A model generated the notes under the pieces. The model saw nothing but the letters and a program-made list of their open reading frames with translations. It ran no database searches and was not told the origin of the DNA. The translations under genes and the position numbers were made by a program. DNA of 64,000 bases from Ganoderma boninense (taxonomy: Eukaryota; Basidiomycota; Agaricomycetes; Polyporales; Polyporaceae): positions 4,604,134 through 4,668,133 of the forward strand of contig CM035304.1 in assembly GCA_002900995.3 (NCBI GenBank), in the 5' to 3' direction. Numbering within the stretch: position 1 is the first letter of the stretch; each line of letters begins with the position of its first letter. Positions 12,487-24,200 of this stretch are shown piece by piece.

Positions 12487-12510
12487 CCAATGGGAGGCCG
12501 CGTTACGTCA
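12487..12510 (+). promoter_or_regulatory. CCAAT box followed by bZIP-like TTACGTCA
   Basis: CCAAT at 12487-12491 is followed after 11 nt by TTACGTCA (12503-12510), a CRE/bZIP-type octamer. HapX, a bZIP partner of the CCAAT-binding complex, uses a CCAAT plus a second site about 11-12 bp downstream in ascomycetes. The layout is similar, about 170 bp upstream of the CCC1-like ATG. This is inference only. Confidence 0.4.
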
Positions 12511-12680
12511 GCCCTCCCAGAAGGCAGCCGAAGCTCCAACGCCATGAATTCTCTGCGCGGCCTGTAAGCCGGTAAGTCATTGCCCACCTTCCCTCATTCC
12601 CTCATCCTGCCTCCGCACCGAACCACCCCCGCCTTTCACCGACCACCCACCTTCACCCAGCTCCCTCCTTCGCCATCCTC

Positions 12681-14065
12681 ATGTCCGACGCCTCTACCTC
12701 TGCGCCTTCTGTGCGTCTGCCCCACCGCAGGGGCTCCGATACCCTGGGAAGCAACAGGCCCCCCGTATGGGCTATCAGCGAGTCGGTGTCCTCGCAGCCT
12801 GCGCCACTTCCCGCTAAATGCGACCGCCACGAGCTCGGGAGGTCTGGAGTATGCTGTAAAGAGCTGAAAGGCGACGACGAGCGTACGCTCGTCAACCCAG
12901 ACGTTGTCCGCGATGTGTGAGTACTCTCCCAGCCTTCGTTCCAGTGTATTTTGGTGCGACGGCCTTCCGTATTCCGCGCAACGCAACGCGCATTACGTCG
13001 CCCATCCCCTCTCACTGCGTCCACTCTTTTTTGCCCTTGTTGCGCGTCGTCGCCGGCCGAGGGGGGAAACAGCGGATGACCACTGAGAGGCGCACGGCGG
13101 CGGATGTTGAATGATCTGCGTCAGTACGTTACGCTGCCAGATCTATTCGATCCAACCACTGCTGTCCAATCGCGTCGCTCCGTTTTGTAACTGGCTTTAA
13201 ATGATCGAGTTTCTTCCGCGCCACTGTCGACATCATGTCGTTTCTCATGATTCTTTGGGCGTCTATGATGTTCACCTGCGCCGAACGTGCGCTAACACCT
13301 CTTTTCCAAACCCGCAGTGTGATTGGTCTTTCTGACGGCCTTACCGTCCCCTTCGCGCTTACCGCCGGCCTCTCATCCCTCGGCGAGTCAAAGCTCGTCA
13401 TCCTGGGTGGCATTGCAGAACTCATTGCCGGCGCGATATCGATGGGCATCGGCGGTTTCCTGGCCTCGCAAGCCGAACGCGACCACTACCGCTACCAGCA
13501 AAAGGTCACCGCCGCACGCGTCTACCGCTCTTGCGACGGCGAGATGGAGCGCGAGGTGCACGCCGTGCTCGGCCCCGTCGGCGTCGACGAGAAGACGTCC
13601 CGCCAGGTCGCCACCGCGCTCCGCGACGTCGAGGTCACCACCGGGGGCGACGGCCCTGCCGCCTCGCGCCGCGGGGCGAGCGACGCGACGCTCATCGCGG
13701 AGGAGGGCGGCGAGCAGCTGCGGTGGGCGAGCAACGTCGGCCTCACGGCGTTCCTGCTCAAGTTCGGCGAGGGCCTCGAGGAGGTGCCCGCGTTGCGCAT
13801 GTACACGTCCGCGTTCACGATCGGGATGGGGTACCTCGTCGGCGGCCTGATCCCGCTCCTGCCGTACTTCTTCGAGCCCGTCGCGCATATCGCGCTCATC
13901 TACTCGTGTGTGCTCACTGGCATCGTGCTGCTGCTCTTCGGCGCGGTCAAGGCGCGCGTGACTGGGGCGGGCGGATACGTGTGGGGTGCGCTCAGCACGC
14001 TTATGGTTGGCGGCGCTGCGGCCGCTGCGGCATACGGGATCGTCGCTGTGCTAGAACACCAGTAG
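12681..14065 (+). CDS. CCC1: CCC1/VIT1-family vacuolar iron (manganese) transporter
   Basis: Two exons, 12681-12916 and 13318-14065, total 984 nt and 327 residues. The join gives D-V-V-I-G-L-S-D-G, the usual start of the first membrane helix of this family. Family marks are LSDGLTVPFALTAGLSSLG, the GG(I)AELIAGAISMGIGGFLA helix, then a Glu-rich cytosolic stretch (EMEREVHAV) matching the metal-binding region. Three C-terminal hydrophobic helices follow. CCC1 proteins move Fe2+ or Mn2+ from cytosol into the vacuole, protecting against metal excess. The 401-bp intron is long. An ATG at 13235 inside it is in frame and would give a shorter protein, but exon 1 supplies the expected NPDVV lead-in. 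GATA, CCAAT and bZIP sites lie upstream. Confidence 0.9.
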
Positions 14066-14241
14066 AGTTTAGTGTACTGTGAACGCGATACGACTTGAGA
14101 CGACACGATACGATATGCGTACATTGTAATACCTGCCCTTGTGCTTGTGCTTCCATCAAAATTGGTGTAGGGTCGCGCTTTTTTTCGGTGCGAATTTCTG
14201 ATAAAGCAGTAGCTATAGCTGGCAAAGTGGACAAAATACAT

Positions 14242-14313
14242 GGGCGTTTGGCACAGTGGTAGCGCGCACGCTTTGCATGCGTGAGGTCAAGGGTTCAAAC
14301 CCCTTAACGTCCA
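14242..14313 (+). tRNA. tRNA-Ala (anticodon TGC)
   Basis: This is a 72-nt cloverleaf with acceptor GGGCGTT/AACGTCC and discriminator A. The anticodon stem CACGC/GCGTG encloses TTTGCAT, giving anticodon TGC (alanine). The T arm is AAGGG-TTCAAAC-CCCTT. No intron is seen. It lies between the CCC1-like gene and the P450 at 14740-16823. Confidence 0.95.
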
Positions 14314-14739
14314 GCTTTTTATGCTGTTAGCCGTGTCGGAGGCACGACAACTATCTTTTATGTTTCTCTGGCCATGCACATTCAAACAGTTGCGTTTCTT
14401 GGATACAGTGATTCTTGCCTCCATGTGGACTTACAATCTTGGTTCCACAGTCAACTTCTAGTAATGGGAGCTGCTCTCGTTGGTGCCAATAAGTACTAGT
14501 GGCGACTTCGCACTCACTGGTGCTGAATAAAGTCGACGTTGCGAATATTCAGTCTCCCGTATAGATGGATTTGCTAGTGCAACACAGTGAAATAAGTTAC
14601 GCATAGGAGGAGGGCGCCTTGTGCGTCATCCAGTCGGTGGGAGGATATCGGAATACGTAGGAAGCCGGGAGACTTAACCTTCTGTCCAGTCGCCAGTTCG
14701 TCTGGGCATTTGAAAAAAGACCAAGACCGTGAGCAGCAC
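14314..14739. other. Spacer downstream of a P450 gene
   Basis: This 426-bp stretch lies beyond the stop of the minus-strand P450. Nothing recognisable is seen. Confidence 0.5.
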
Positions 14740-16823
14740 TCATGCCACAGCATTGGCATATGCCATGATCAACGTCGTCATCTCCGTCGAGCGAGGCTTG
14801 ATGGTGCATCGACAGTCCTCCGGGTACCTGGAAAAGCAGAAGGGTGTCATCGACGCAGCGCTGCCAAAACATGAAGGAAGAAGGCACGCACGAGATCAGG
14901 CCGGTTGATTGACTGTGGCCGACGGTTATGGGGTGGCCGTTGTCGTCGAGGGGCGGTGTGATGTCGAACCCATGGAGGACCGAGGCGACGTGGATGAATA
15001 GCGAGGCCAGCGCGAAGTGTCGTCCCGGGCAGATCCTCCGCCCGAAACCGAAGACGAAGGGGACGGGATCCGGCACGGACACGTCGTCGGCTTTGCCATC
15101 CCGGACAAAGCGTTCTGGGCGGAAGACGTGGGGATCTTCGAACACCGCTGGGTCGTGCATGCAGGCCCTGCACACGAGGGGCGGTCAGCATCGACATCAG
15201 GACCGTTTGAGCCTGCGCAGAGGTACTCGCCATATGTTGGCGAATGCGACAGTGCCCGCAGGGATGAAGTACCCGCGGAGCTCTTCATCTGTGGTGGTTG
15301 CGTGTGCACCCCCGAGCGGGACGACGGTGTGCCATCGCAGCGTCTCCTTGATGACTGCGTTCACGTACACCAGCGAGCCCGAGTCGCTGAACTCGGGCAT
15401 GCGACCCGGTCCGACGATGGCGTCCAGTTCGGCTTGTGCCTTCTTCTGTACGTCGGGGTAGAGAGACATGGCGAGGAAGAACGCTTGGAAGGCGATGAAT
15501 GACTGTAAAGACCGGTCAGTCTGAGCGCACGCGACGGAGTGCTCCACTATTCATTACCGTGTCCGCTCCAGCTGGAAGGTGGCACCATCAGATTGGATTT
15601 TGGACGTCAGGGATTAGTACATGGAGGGTCGTGTGCAGACGTGCTCACCCTCGTAGCTTGCAAGACTGATCCCCTTCACCATTTCATCGCGTTGTTCATC
15701 GGGCTCGTCACCGTTTTCACCCACGGCTAGCTCCTTAGCAACAATGGAATCGAAACCTTCTCCACGCGCCTGAGGATGAATGCAGAACCCTTGCTGTCAG
15801 CGGCACTCGATACAACGACGACGAGCTGCCACTCACCGTGGCCTCCTTCGCACGCGCAAAGGGAATCTCCTTCCCGCCATTGACGGCTGCTCGCCAGCGG
15901 TCTAAATCAGCCTGAAATCCGAATCCAGGGACCCATTTGGGAACCCCCTTCAGGCAAGGGAACATCTCGATGAGCGTATACTTTCCCGGGACAAGGCCCT
16001 GCGCGATGCCCTCCGCCAACACGTTGAACGTTGTCGCGTATTCGTTGTGGTCTTCGGTGAGGCCGATGCCGTACACGATCTTCAGGACCGTTGCGAGGAA
16101 TGTGCTGGAAGCGAATCAGTACGTGGGCGTTGAGCGGAAACACCCAGGTGTTACACTCACTGACGGATGTGCGTTTTGAGCTGGGACGGACGCTCGACGA
16201 GCCGGGCGAGGAACTGGTGCGCAGCGGCACGCGTGATCGGCTGGTACTGCTCGACCGCGCGGGAGGTGAAGTGTTGCCAGAAGTGGCGCCTGTAGTGACG
16301 CCATCGCTGGCCGTAGGGCATCATCCCGAAGTTCGTGCTCTGGCCAAGTCTGCTCCGAGTCGTTGATGCACCCATTGTCATCAGCGGACCAAGACAGTAA
16401 GCATAGGGCAAGCCATGGCCACTTACAAGTCAATGATTGGGCTCTGTGGTCGGTCGGACGTGCTGGATGCGCGTTTCTCAAGGTACTCGCTGATGATGTC
16501 CGGGCTTCCCAGGACGATCATCGATCGGCCCAATGTCCGGAGGTGGACTATATCGCCTATTAGGAGGAGTGTCAGCTGTAGAGTGCTCCGTCATCGTGGT
16601 CGCTTGACTCACCGTACTTCTCTGCGAGGACCCGAAAGCCACACCAAGCCTTATCTCCTGGAATGTTGAGCAGGTTGCCAATCACGGGGAGGGATGGCGG
16701 ACCCGGGGGTAAGGGCCGTCCGCGGGACCGTACGCGCCATCTTAGGAGAGAGCGCGCATACAGCAAACAGAGGAGGAGGAGGAGCAAGGGGACAACTGGG
16801 CAAACTTGTAGGCTGAAGCCCAT
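14740..16823 (-). CDS. Cytochrome P450 (OrdA-like), apparently intact
   Basis: This is a microsomal monooxygenase that hydroxylates or oxidises an unknown small molecule with electrons from CPR. ATG 16823 starts a Leu-rich anchor, then hinge GRPLPPGPPSLP. Further on come the C-helix region WRHYRRHFWQ, the I-helix AGADT on a 14-nt micro-exon, ETLR, and the heme loop FGFGRRICPG. The stop is TGA at 14740-14742. Every exon joins in frame, unlike the other three P450s. The intron after N-I-W uses a GC donor (starting at 15230). The intron that splits the heme loop in the P450s at 1-2108 and 18972-21250 is missing here. A TATATAAA stretch lies about 55 bp upstream of the start. It is most similar to the P450 at 1-2108. 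Confidence 0.88.
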
Positions 16824-18971
16824 GTCGTTGGCAGTCCAGAGGAGAGCGTAGTCTTTGCGCGAAGACTCCTCGTATGATATATAAAGCCGATCGAAAAATC
16901 TGAAGTCGTCTTGGACGGCGAGACGTGGGATCGTATGAGCGCCGTCTTAGTAGGCTGGTGTTATGCGGTACCTCATGGAGCTTCAGTGGCAGAACTTGTG
17001 AGAGTGTCCGGGTGCACTACGATAGAACCGCTAAGGTTAGGTGGTGATTGCAATTGGTAGACATGCTCACTGCATTCCGTGTCGAAGTCAGACAGTGAAC
17101 CTCAATCAATGTAGTTATCTGTCATTCAATGGAGGCAGCGACTAGGAGCCTCTTCGCATAAATCTGGACAGAGACACTGGGGGTTAGTGGGCTGTAAGAT
17201 ACGTGGAGACGATTCTCCATATCTCACAGACTGTCACGAGGCCTCCTTCTCAGTCGGGGCTGTCGCGGTAGCGGTGTATACCTGAGAAAACCGGCCCCAA
17301 GAAGGCCCACTCCTTTCCAAGTTGAATACTACCCCTTGCTTCTGCTGACGGCATTCAGGGTGTTCTATGTTCCAAGTGGAATTCGAGTAGTGAGCGCAGT
17401 CCACTAGGACGTGGAAGCCAACTAGCACTAGTAATCTAGCCCAGCGTTTTTGAGACGAGGGAGCCAGCTTCAAGAGGTCGCATCTATGTACGATGTAGTA
17501 ATACTGAGATCCCAGTCTCCGATCCGAGATTTGAAGGGGGACCAGACGACCTAGAAATCGACTTCAGCAGGCTGGTCCAGTCATAGTGGACGAACGAGGG
17601 TGGTGAGTCGCCTGGTGTAATCGGAGAGGAACCAATTGAAGAGATCAGGTGTGAGCGAGGAGAGAACGGCCAGCTGAGAGTGGCCGTACAAGCTCAGCTC
17701 ATCCAAGGCCGGGCAGCCGGAGGACAACTTGACTCGGAAGAACCGGTCCACGCCTGTAAGCGCGCAGAGGACTCGGGCGTGACCGGAGTCACGTCCCTGG
17801 CCGGCGCTTGCCCGCCGCGCCCCAATTCCAAGTTCAAGTTGACTTTCTAAGTTTTTGATCCTCATCTGCCTCCATCCAATGCTTTCCGCTCGTGTCTGGC
17901 TGGATATGCGTCCGTCAACTTCAAACGTCTGGACGGTGTACGTGTGCTTCTAGACGCTGTCATGATGACAGCGTCCCGGTCATGATGCATGATGGAAGGC
18001 GTCCGTCTGACTGGATAATTGCCAGCCAGGATACACGAGGAAGGAGACCAGCTGAAGGAGCATGACGGCGGTATGTATGTCTTGTAACGGGGTGCAGAAT
18101 TCCTTTTGATATTATCAAGGCCGTACTGACAATGCCAGCACTGCCGAGTCGTGCATGTCTCAACTGTCGAGTCTCCGAGACTCGACAGTCGAGACATGCT
18201 CTCGGCGGTGATATATATCCTATTGCATATTTCAGTGGTAAGTCTCTGAAAATAGCTTCGGAATGGAACGCTATACTGATATTGGGGGAAAATAGGGAAG
18301 AAATGCATATACAGCACAGTGCGTGACACCGGGGTACAAGGTGAACTTGGCACTAGTAAAATATTGAATTTTGAAGCCTTAACTACATATCTAGTGCGCC
18401 CAAGGGTAACGAATCCTACGAAAATAAGCCGCAGAAAGGGCATGGGAGCGTCTCGGACGTGGTGATCACGCCTCCATTCTGCTCTAAGGGCGTGAAACGC
18501 GCACGAAGCACCGACGGCGCCCCAGAAGATAGGCCCGTCAAACTATCTATGATGTTCGGTTGGACCAAGCTCACGGATACATGATGAACAACAGCATATC
18601 CTTATACCGATTTTTGTCACGGGTCCTTCTGCGAAGGGGGGGATGAAATGGAATGAATGTCTGTGCCAAAGTGGTAAGCACGTTCCCGTCCTCCTCCCTA
18701 GGGCTTGTATGCGATGTATGCTTCTAAGTTCTAGCCACATGACTCTAACGCCGCAAGAATATGCTACAGAAACGTATTGACGCAGAAGACGGATACTCCA
18801 TCAGGATACGGCAGTCCTATGGCGCGATTTGGGCCAGAGTGACTCAGGTGCGTCTTGGACATTGCGCCTTTACCCTATTCAATACAGCCCTGGGAGATAT
18901 ATACTGACACTCACACTCTAAAGTAGCCTCTCCTCCTCTTCTCTCCCTACTGCCATGCACAGCTCTCGCCT
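16824..18971. other. Divergent intergenic region between two P450 genes
   Basis: These 2.1 kb hold TATA-like boxes near both ends: about 16876-16884 for the minus-strand P450 and 18897-18902 for the plus-strand one. They also hold a strong palindrome (listed separately). A 94-codon minus-strand frame at 17581-17865 has a vaguely leucine-rich C-terminal half but no firm family match. No gene is called. Confidence 0.5.
18153..18199. repeat. Near-perfect palindrome, 23-bp arms
   Basis: Bases 18153-18175 are the reverse complement of 18177-18199 with one mismatch (18162/18190) and a 1-nt centre at 18176. The core is GAGTCTC-C-GAGACTC. Short outer arms (CCGAG at 18144-18148 and CTCGG at 18201-18205) lengthen the stem with a small bulge. 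It has no coding context. Confidence 0.8.
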
Positions 18972-21250
18972 ATGACGACCGGGACAGGCGCGACAAACTT
19001 GCTCTTTCTGGCGCAGGTGGCGGTATCCGTTGTAGTGGTTTTCTATGTGCTCTCAACTGCACGATGGCGAGCTCGTGCACAGGGTCGCCCTCTTCCCCCC
19101 GGACCAAGATGCCTCCCCATAGTTGGCAATATATTCAACATGCCTCGATCCAGACAGTGGATTGGGTACAGGGACCTTTGTCGTGAGCTGGGTGAGTGGT
19201 GCCACACTTCCCTCACGAGTTCGGATCTGACTGTACTTTCCGAAGGGGACGTCCTTCACTTCTGAGTGCTGGGTCAATCCGTCGTGGTGCTCGGAAGCAT
19301 CGACGCGATTTTCGAGTACCTTGACAAGAGGTCCGCGAATACATCCGGCCGTGTTCAGTCTCCGACGATCGAGCTGTGAGTTCTTTGGAGACGCTCGCAC
19401 TTCTCGTAATGACGCCGTCGGCACAGGACGGGATCGGATTCAGCACTCGGTTTCCCGCCCTATGGTATCTTGACAAGCACACCGCAAACACATCCGACCG
19501 TCTGCGGTGTCCAATGGTAGAACTGTGAGTTTTCCCGGAGCCCTCTGAGTATTTTCACGAGTAATCTTGTGTGCATGCAGGCCTGGATCAAATTTGAACT
19601 TCGGCTTCATGCGGTACGGACAGTGGTGGCGCCGTCACCGGCGCGCCTTCTGGCAACAGTTCCACCAAAAGGCCATTCAACAGTATCGGCATATCCATGA
19701 ATCCATCACCCTTATTTTCTTGGAGATGCTGCTCGAGAGTCCGTCGCGCTTGAACCAGCTCATCCGGTTGTAAGTCAGCAGCTGTCACGACTATTTCAAG
19801 TACCTTCATGATCTGGGGCAACAGTAACTTTGCCTCGGTGATGCTGAAGACCGCATACGACATCGACGTCAAGGATGAGAACGACTTATACGTGCAAATA
19901 TCGGAAGAAGCGGCGACCGGCGCTGTAACTGGCCTGGTGCCAGGAAAATTCCCTGTCGAATACTTGCCTTTTCTTCGGCACATCCCTCCTTGGTTTCCCG
20001 GCGCAAGATCCCAGAGGTTGTGGAAGAAGTGGATGGCGGCGGGAGAGAGGCTGAAGAACGTTCCATTCGAGCACGCTAAAGCTAAACTGGTTCGTGAATA
20101 CTCGATTGATTCTCTTTGACATTCTCTCAGAGTGCGTTAGTTGACCACTACTCTCACTGGGAGAATGGAGAAGCTACTCGGTCTATAATGTCGAATTTAC
20201 TCAATATCATGTCTAAAAATGGCACAGTTTCTGTAGAAGACGAGGAGATAATCAAAAACGTGGGCGCCGTTATATTCGAAGGTATGTCTCCGCAATATTC
20301 TGGAAGGGTTTGGCGGTTCAACACATGGATGCATCCAGCGGGCACCGACACGGTACGCATGGGCAGCATATATTCCATACGATGACTCACGCATTTTCCA
20401 AAGGTGCTGTGTACCCTTCTAGGGATGTTCTTGGGGGTATCGCTGCACCCCGAAGTGCTCAGAAAGGCCCATGCAGAGCTCGACGCGGTCGTCGGTCCAT
20501 ATCGTATGCCCAATTTCGGTGACAGGGATTCGCTCGTCTACGTCAACGCCATTATCAAAGAATCGATGCGGTGGCACTCGGTTCTGCCTCTCGGCATCCC
20601 GCATGCGACCGTCGCGGATGACGAATTCCGCGGATACTTCATTCCGGCTGGGACCATGCTGCTTGCAAACACCTGGTGAGTAAACCGCACCCCAACTCAA
20701 ATCCTGTCGAGCTGGAGTAAATGGATGACTGAGCGACTTGCCTTTAAGGGCATGCATGAACGATCCCGAGGTGTACGGTGACCCGGATGTCTTCCGACCA
20801 GAACGGTTCATAAGGAATGGCAAGCTGGATAGTAAGACCGTGCGGGACCCGTCAGCGTTCGTATTCGGGTACGGTCGGAGGTATGCCACGCTCGTACTAG
20901 ATGACTGTCAGTCCGTGCTTGTGATACTCACACGAGCATCCAGGATCTGCCCTGGACGGTATTTTGCTGAGGATACCGTGTTCATCAGCGTAGCGCGCAT
21001 CCTGCACGTCTTCGACATCATGCCTCCTGTCGGGGGGGATGGTCGTCCCATCAAGATAGAGCATGTTTACTCCGACACTCTCGTTTCGTGCGTGCCCTTT
21101 GGCGTGTGATCGCGCAAAGTCGCTGACGGGTCCGAACGTTCCAGATATCCCGAGGATTTTTGCTGCACTATCAAGGCGAGGTCTGCGGCCGCCGAGGCAC
21201 TGATACGTGCTTGCGCAGCAGAAGTGCGCGCGGGCCAAGCGAAGGCGTAG
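18972..21250 (+). CDS. Cytochrome P450 (OrdA-like) with in-frame stop and duplicated exon piece
   Basis: ATG 18972 starts an anchor followed by hinge GRPLPPGPRCLP. Conserved parts follow: WWRRHRRAFW, AGTDT on a micro-exon, the K-helix ESMR, and FGYGRR then RICPGRYF across an intron. The stop is TAG at 21248-21250. Codon 19263-19265 is TGA where the paralogue at 2419-4525 has CGA, a single C-to-T change. A cryptic acceptor, CTGAG just after the stop, would skip 21 nt in frame and remove it, at the cost of seven conserved residues. Intron 2 (19376-19580) holds a second, degenerate copy of the end of exon 2. It may be a recent pseudogene or a gene with altered splicing. The remaining exons join cleanly. 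Confidence 0.75.
19311..19529 (+). repeat. Tandem partial exon duplication (149-bp offset)
   Basis: The segment 19311-19380, coding for the exon-2 end (EYLDKRSANTSGR), recurs at about 19459-19529 as a diverged copy (YLDKHTANTSDR) with its own GTGAG donor. Between the copies lies a degenerate acceptor-like piece. The second copy sits inside intron 2. Confidence 0.75.
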
Positions 21251-24200
21251 ACTGAAACTCGCAGCTAGCCATCGCAGTACAGTGCTAGAGTTTTCGCAGT
21301 GGAAGCAGAGGATGAGATCTGGGCCCTGAGTCAGTCGGGTGTGATGGTTATGGTGGGTGATCATCCGGAAGAAGGCTGGAATTTGGTAGCCACTACTTAC
21401 TGTTGTTGCTTGCATCGAAGCGGATCTCAGCCCGCGTATCATGCAGTACAACACAGAACAACACCTTCTTCCGGTGAGCCAGCGTCCGCCGTCGGCGGCC
21501 GGAAAAAGCATTTGTGAATTGTGCTTACTCGCGGCTTCTTGCGGTCCGTCTGGGTCCGTCCCATTTCTTACAGTGAAATTAGATCACTGATGTTCATGCG
21601 CAGTCGCCTGGTAATCGCCGGTGCGCTTCCTTCGTTCGTGCGCCTCGAGACGTGACCACGAAGGTTTCACGACGCCACAGGTCGGTGGTGGTACAGTATG
21701 TAACAATATTTGCTGGCTGCGATCACGGACGCGGAATTCAGTCATTGACACTGACAGAGTTGTGTGTCCTCCTAGATGATAGATAGGGCCGTATGTACAT
21801 CCTTCTTTTGCCTTAGGGTGCCGGTCTCCATCCTCTACGGCATCCCCACGACGGATCGTCGTTGAGGTATGCCTTTGGGGGCGAGCCGCTCTACGAGCCT
21901 TCGTAGGATTGTAGGATTGCCAGGACAGCTACGTGTGGGGATCGCCCGTGTCAAGTTTGGCAGACGACCCTCTGTGTGGGGGTAGATTAGCACTGCATAG
22001 CTGCATACAGTACGCCCCGGGGATGATTGGCGAGCGCAGTTGGCGATCGGCTTCACGCGGAGCGGACAGGCGGCGGCCACTGGCCCGGGAGGGGCAGGGA
22101 GGGGGAAGGGACGGAGGCAGGAGCTGGGCTGTGGGCTTGTCGATATCTGAGCTGGCTGACATATGATTACAGATGGGCATCAGAGAGACGGCAGCGCAGC
22201 AGGCGTCTCGTATGTGCACAACCAAACGTGGGGGCAGCGAGTGTCATGCGACTCGAGATAGATAATTGAGTCAATGTGTCGCCTTCTGTTGCCCTGGAAC
22301 CTAGGCTGAATGAATGGACGACGGAAGAATCGCTGGTGAAAGCATGTGTTTCTTCATTTTGTATCATTGTCCAGGGTCCTATCACCGCTAAAGGTTGTAG
22401 AGACGCCGCATTCGGAGCACTGGGGTGCATTGGTTGCATACCGGCGGCAAGAAGTCTTTCTACGCGACCGCCCGCTTATTTCTGTGGAGAAGCGTCTAAC
22501 CCAAGTCTTCAGCGGAAATTCGGCGGCCGGTGAACGAGAACAAGGATGACGCACAAGTATCGCGGGACTGGGGAACAATACTTGCGCGCCCTAGCCTGTA
22601 CATTAGTTCAACACTGGATATTAACTTGCGCTCATGGCCTAGTTGACTGCCGTCGAGGGTTCCTGCCGAAGGCGATACGCTAAGAGATGGTGACATGTGA
22701 ATGTTTGAACACACGATGTGACGATGTAATCGAATTCGAAGACAGGTCGCAAGGACGCCGTCTAACATAGAACCCTGAAGTCGTCCGCCGTCCGGCATTG
22801 TGCCGTGGCATGGAACAACGGAGAAGGTTGACGCTCATTCGACGCTCAACGCCCTTTTAGCACGAGTGCGGCACGAGTTCGTCCAAGAGAAAGTCTCCGG
22901 GGCAGTGGTAGCTGTTAATTACACCTTTCGACATTACCGGTGTAAATCAATGTTGACGAACGGCCTCGATGAAACCGGCGGTCGAGGGACGACTCCACGT
23001 CAATGAAAGGAAGCCTCGTGCGGACCTCATGCCATGGTCACCGCGTGGACTACGTACGTTCCACATCGTCGAGTCGTAATTGGGCTCACCACTTGCGACA
23101 GAAGTGTCAGGAATGGAGGCCAGAAAGCGGGCGGCGTCCCGGGGTCCTTGGCCCAGCGTGATAGTCGGTAGAGGATCTAGTCAGACATTGAGATTTCTGG
23201 GTTTGTCTAGCTCGTAAAGCAGAACATAATGGCTTAGCTCTACTTAGGGCTGGTATTATTCTGCAATTCGCCTCTCTGTGGGCCTCGGTATTAGTCCATA
23301 CTCGAGTGCATGTTATCGTTGTGTCGGCTCCCTTCGACCCCCACATACCTTATCGAGAAGCGCGGAAGCCTATTGCAGCCGGGACATTCTTATCATGATC
23401 CTTGCCCTGATATAAAATTTTGAAGGTGCATGAGCGTATCATTCAATTGAATGTACGTACAAGGCTCTTGCAGCCACCGTTCATGGCAAGGTTGTAGCAG
23501 ACCAGGTCGACACCGCCGACACGAGCCCATGCCACTTTGGTTGAGACAATCTGCCTAGCTGCTTCAGCCAGCCCGCCGAGGTCGACGTCGTGCTGAGGTA
23601 GAAAACGTCCGGGTACCGGAAGGGGTCGGATGGTGAGGAGTAACCATCAGTCATATACCGAAGCCGGCCAAGGAACGGTGGCGTGCAAAATTGGAATTGC
23701 CGGTCACGCAAGACGCCCGAGCGGCCCGCCGCAGCACCTCCCACGCGTAAGCAGGTGAGCGCTTACCCATCTCAACCCTGCCCAATGTCGCGTTCCTGGC
23801 TTGAACTTGGAGGACCACCAGCTCTCTCAGATCAGTCTGGCCAGCCGACTTAACTTTAAGGCGCCCCCATGCTGGCAGAGTGTGTGCTTCGTGACCGTGG
23901 GGATGCAGGAACCTTGGGCATCTGGCGAAAACTCTCCGGGCACGGGCCAGGAGCACCCGTAAGTAGATTCACGGCATACAACACGACTAAGCGGGGACCG
24001 GAATGACATATTCATCGCCACAGGCAGGCATTGTCGCGCAAGCAAGTTGGGTAAGATGATCGCTTGTTGACCGCGCATCGAGATCCACCACCGCGCTTCG
24101 GCGCGTCCTCGAGCCAAAACGCGTCAGCGCATACGGCCGGGTAAGCATGGATCTCTCTGAATCTCCTCTTCCGATGGCTGAATGATCCCCAGCCCCGAGA

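Larger units (their letters stand above)
11409..12680. other. Intergenic region, includes CCC1 promoter
   Basis: A plus-strand open frame at 11696-12190 lacks family resemblance and codon-like regularity, so it is not called. The right half holds putative regulatory sites of the CCC1-like gene, listed separately. Confidence 0.55.

Noticed and set aside
17581..17865. 94-codon minus-strand frame with a Leu-rich C-terminal half, faintly F-box/LRR-like
   Set aside because: Too short and weak to assign; no adjoining exons could be found.
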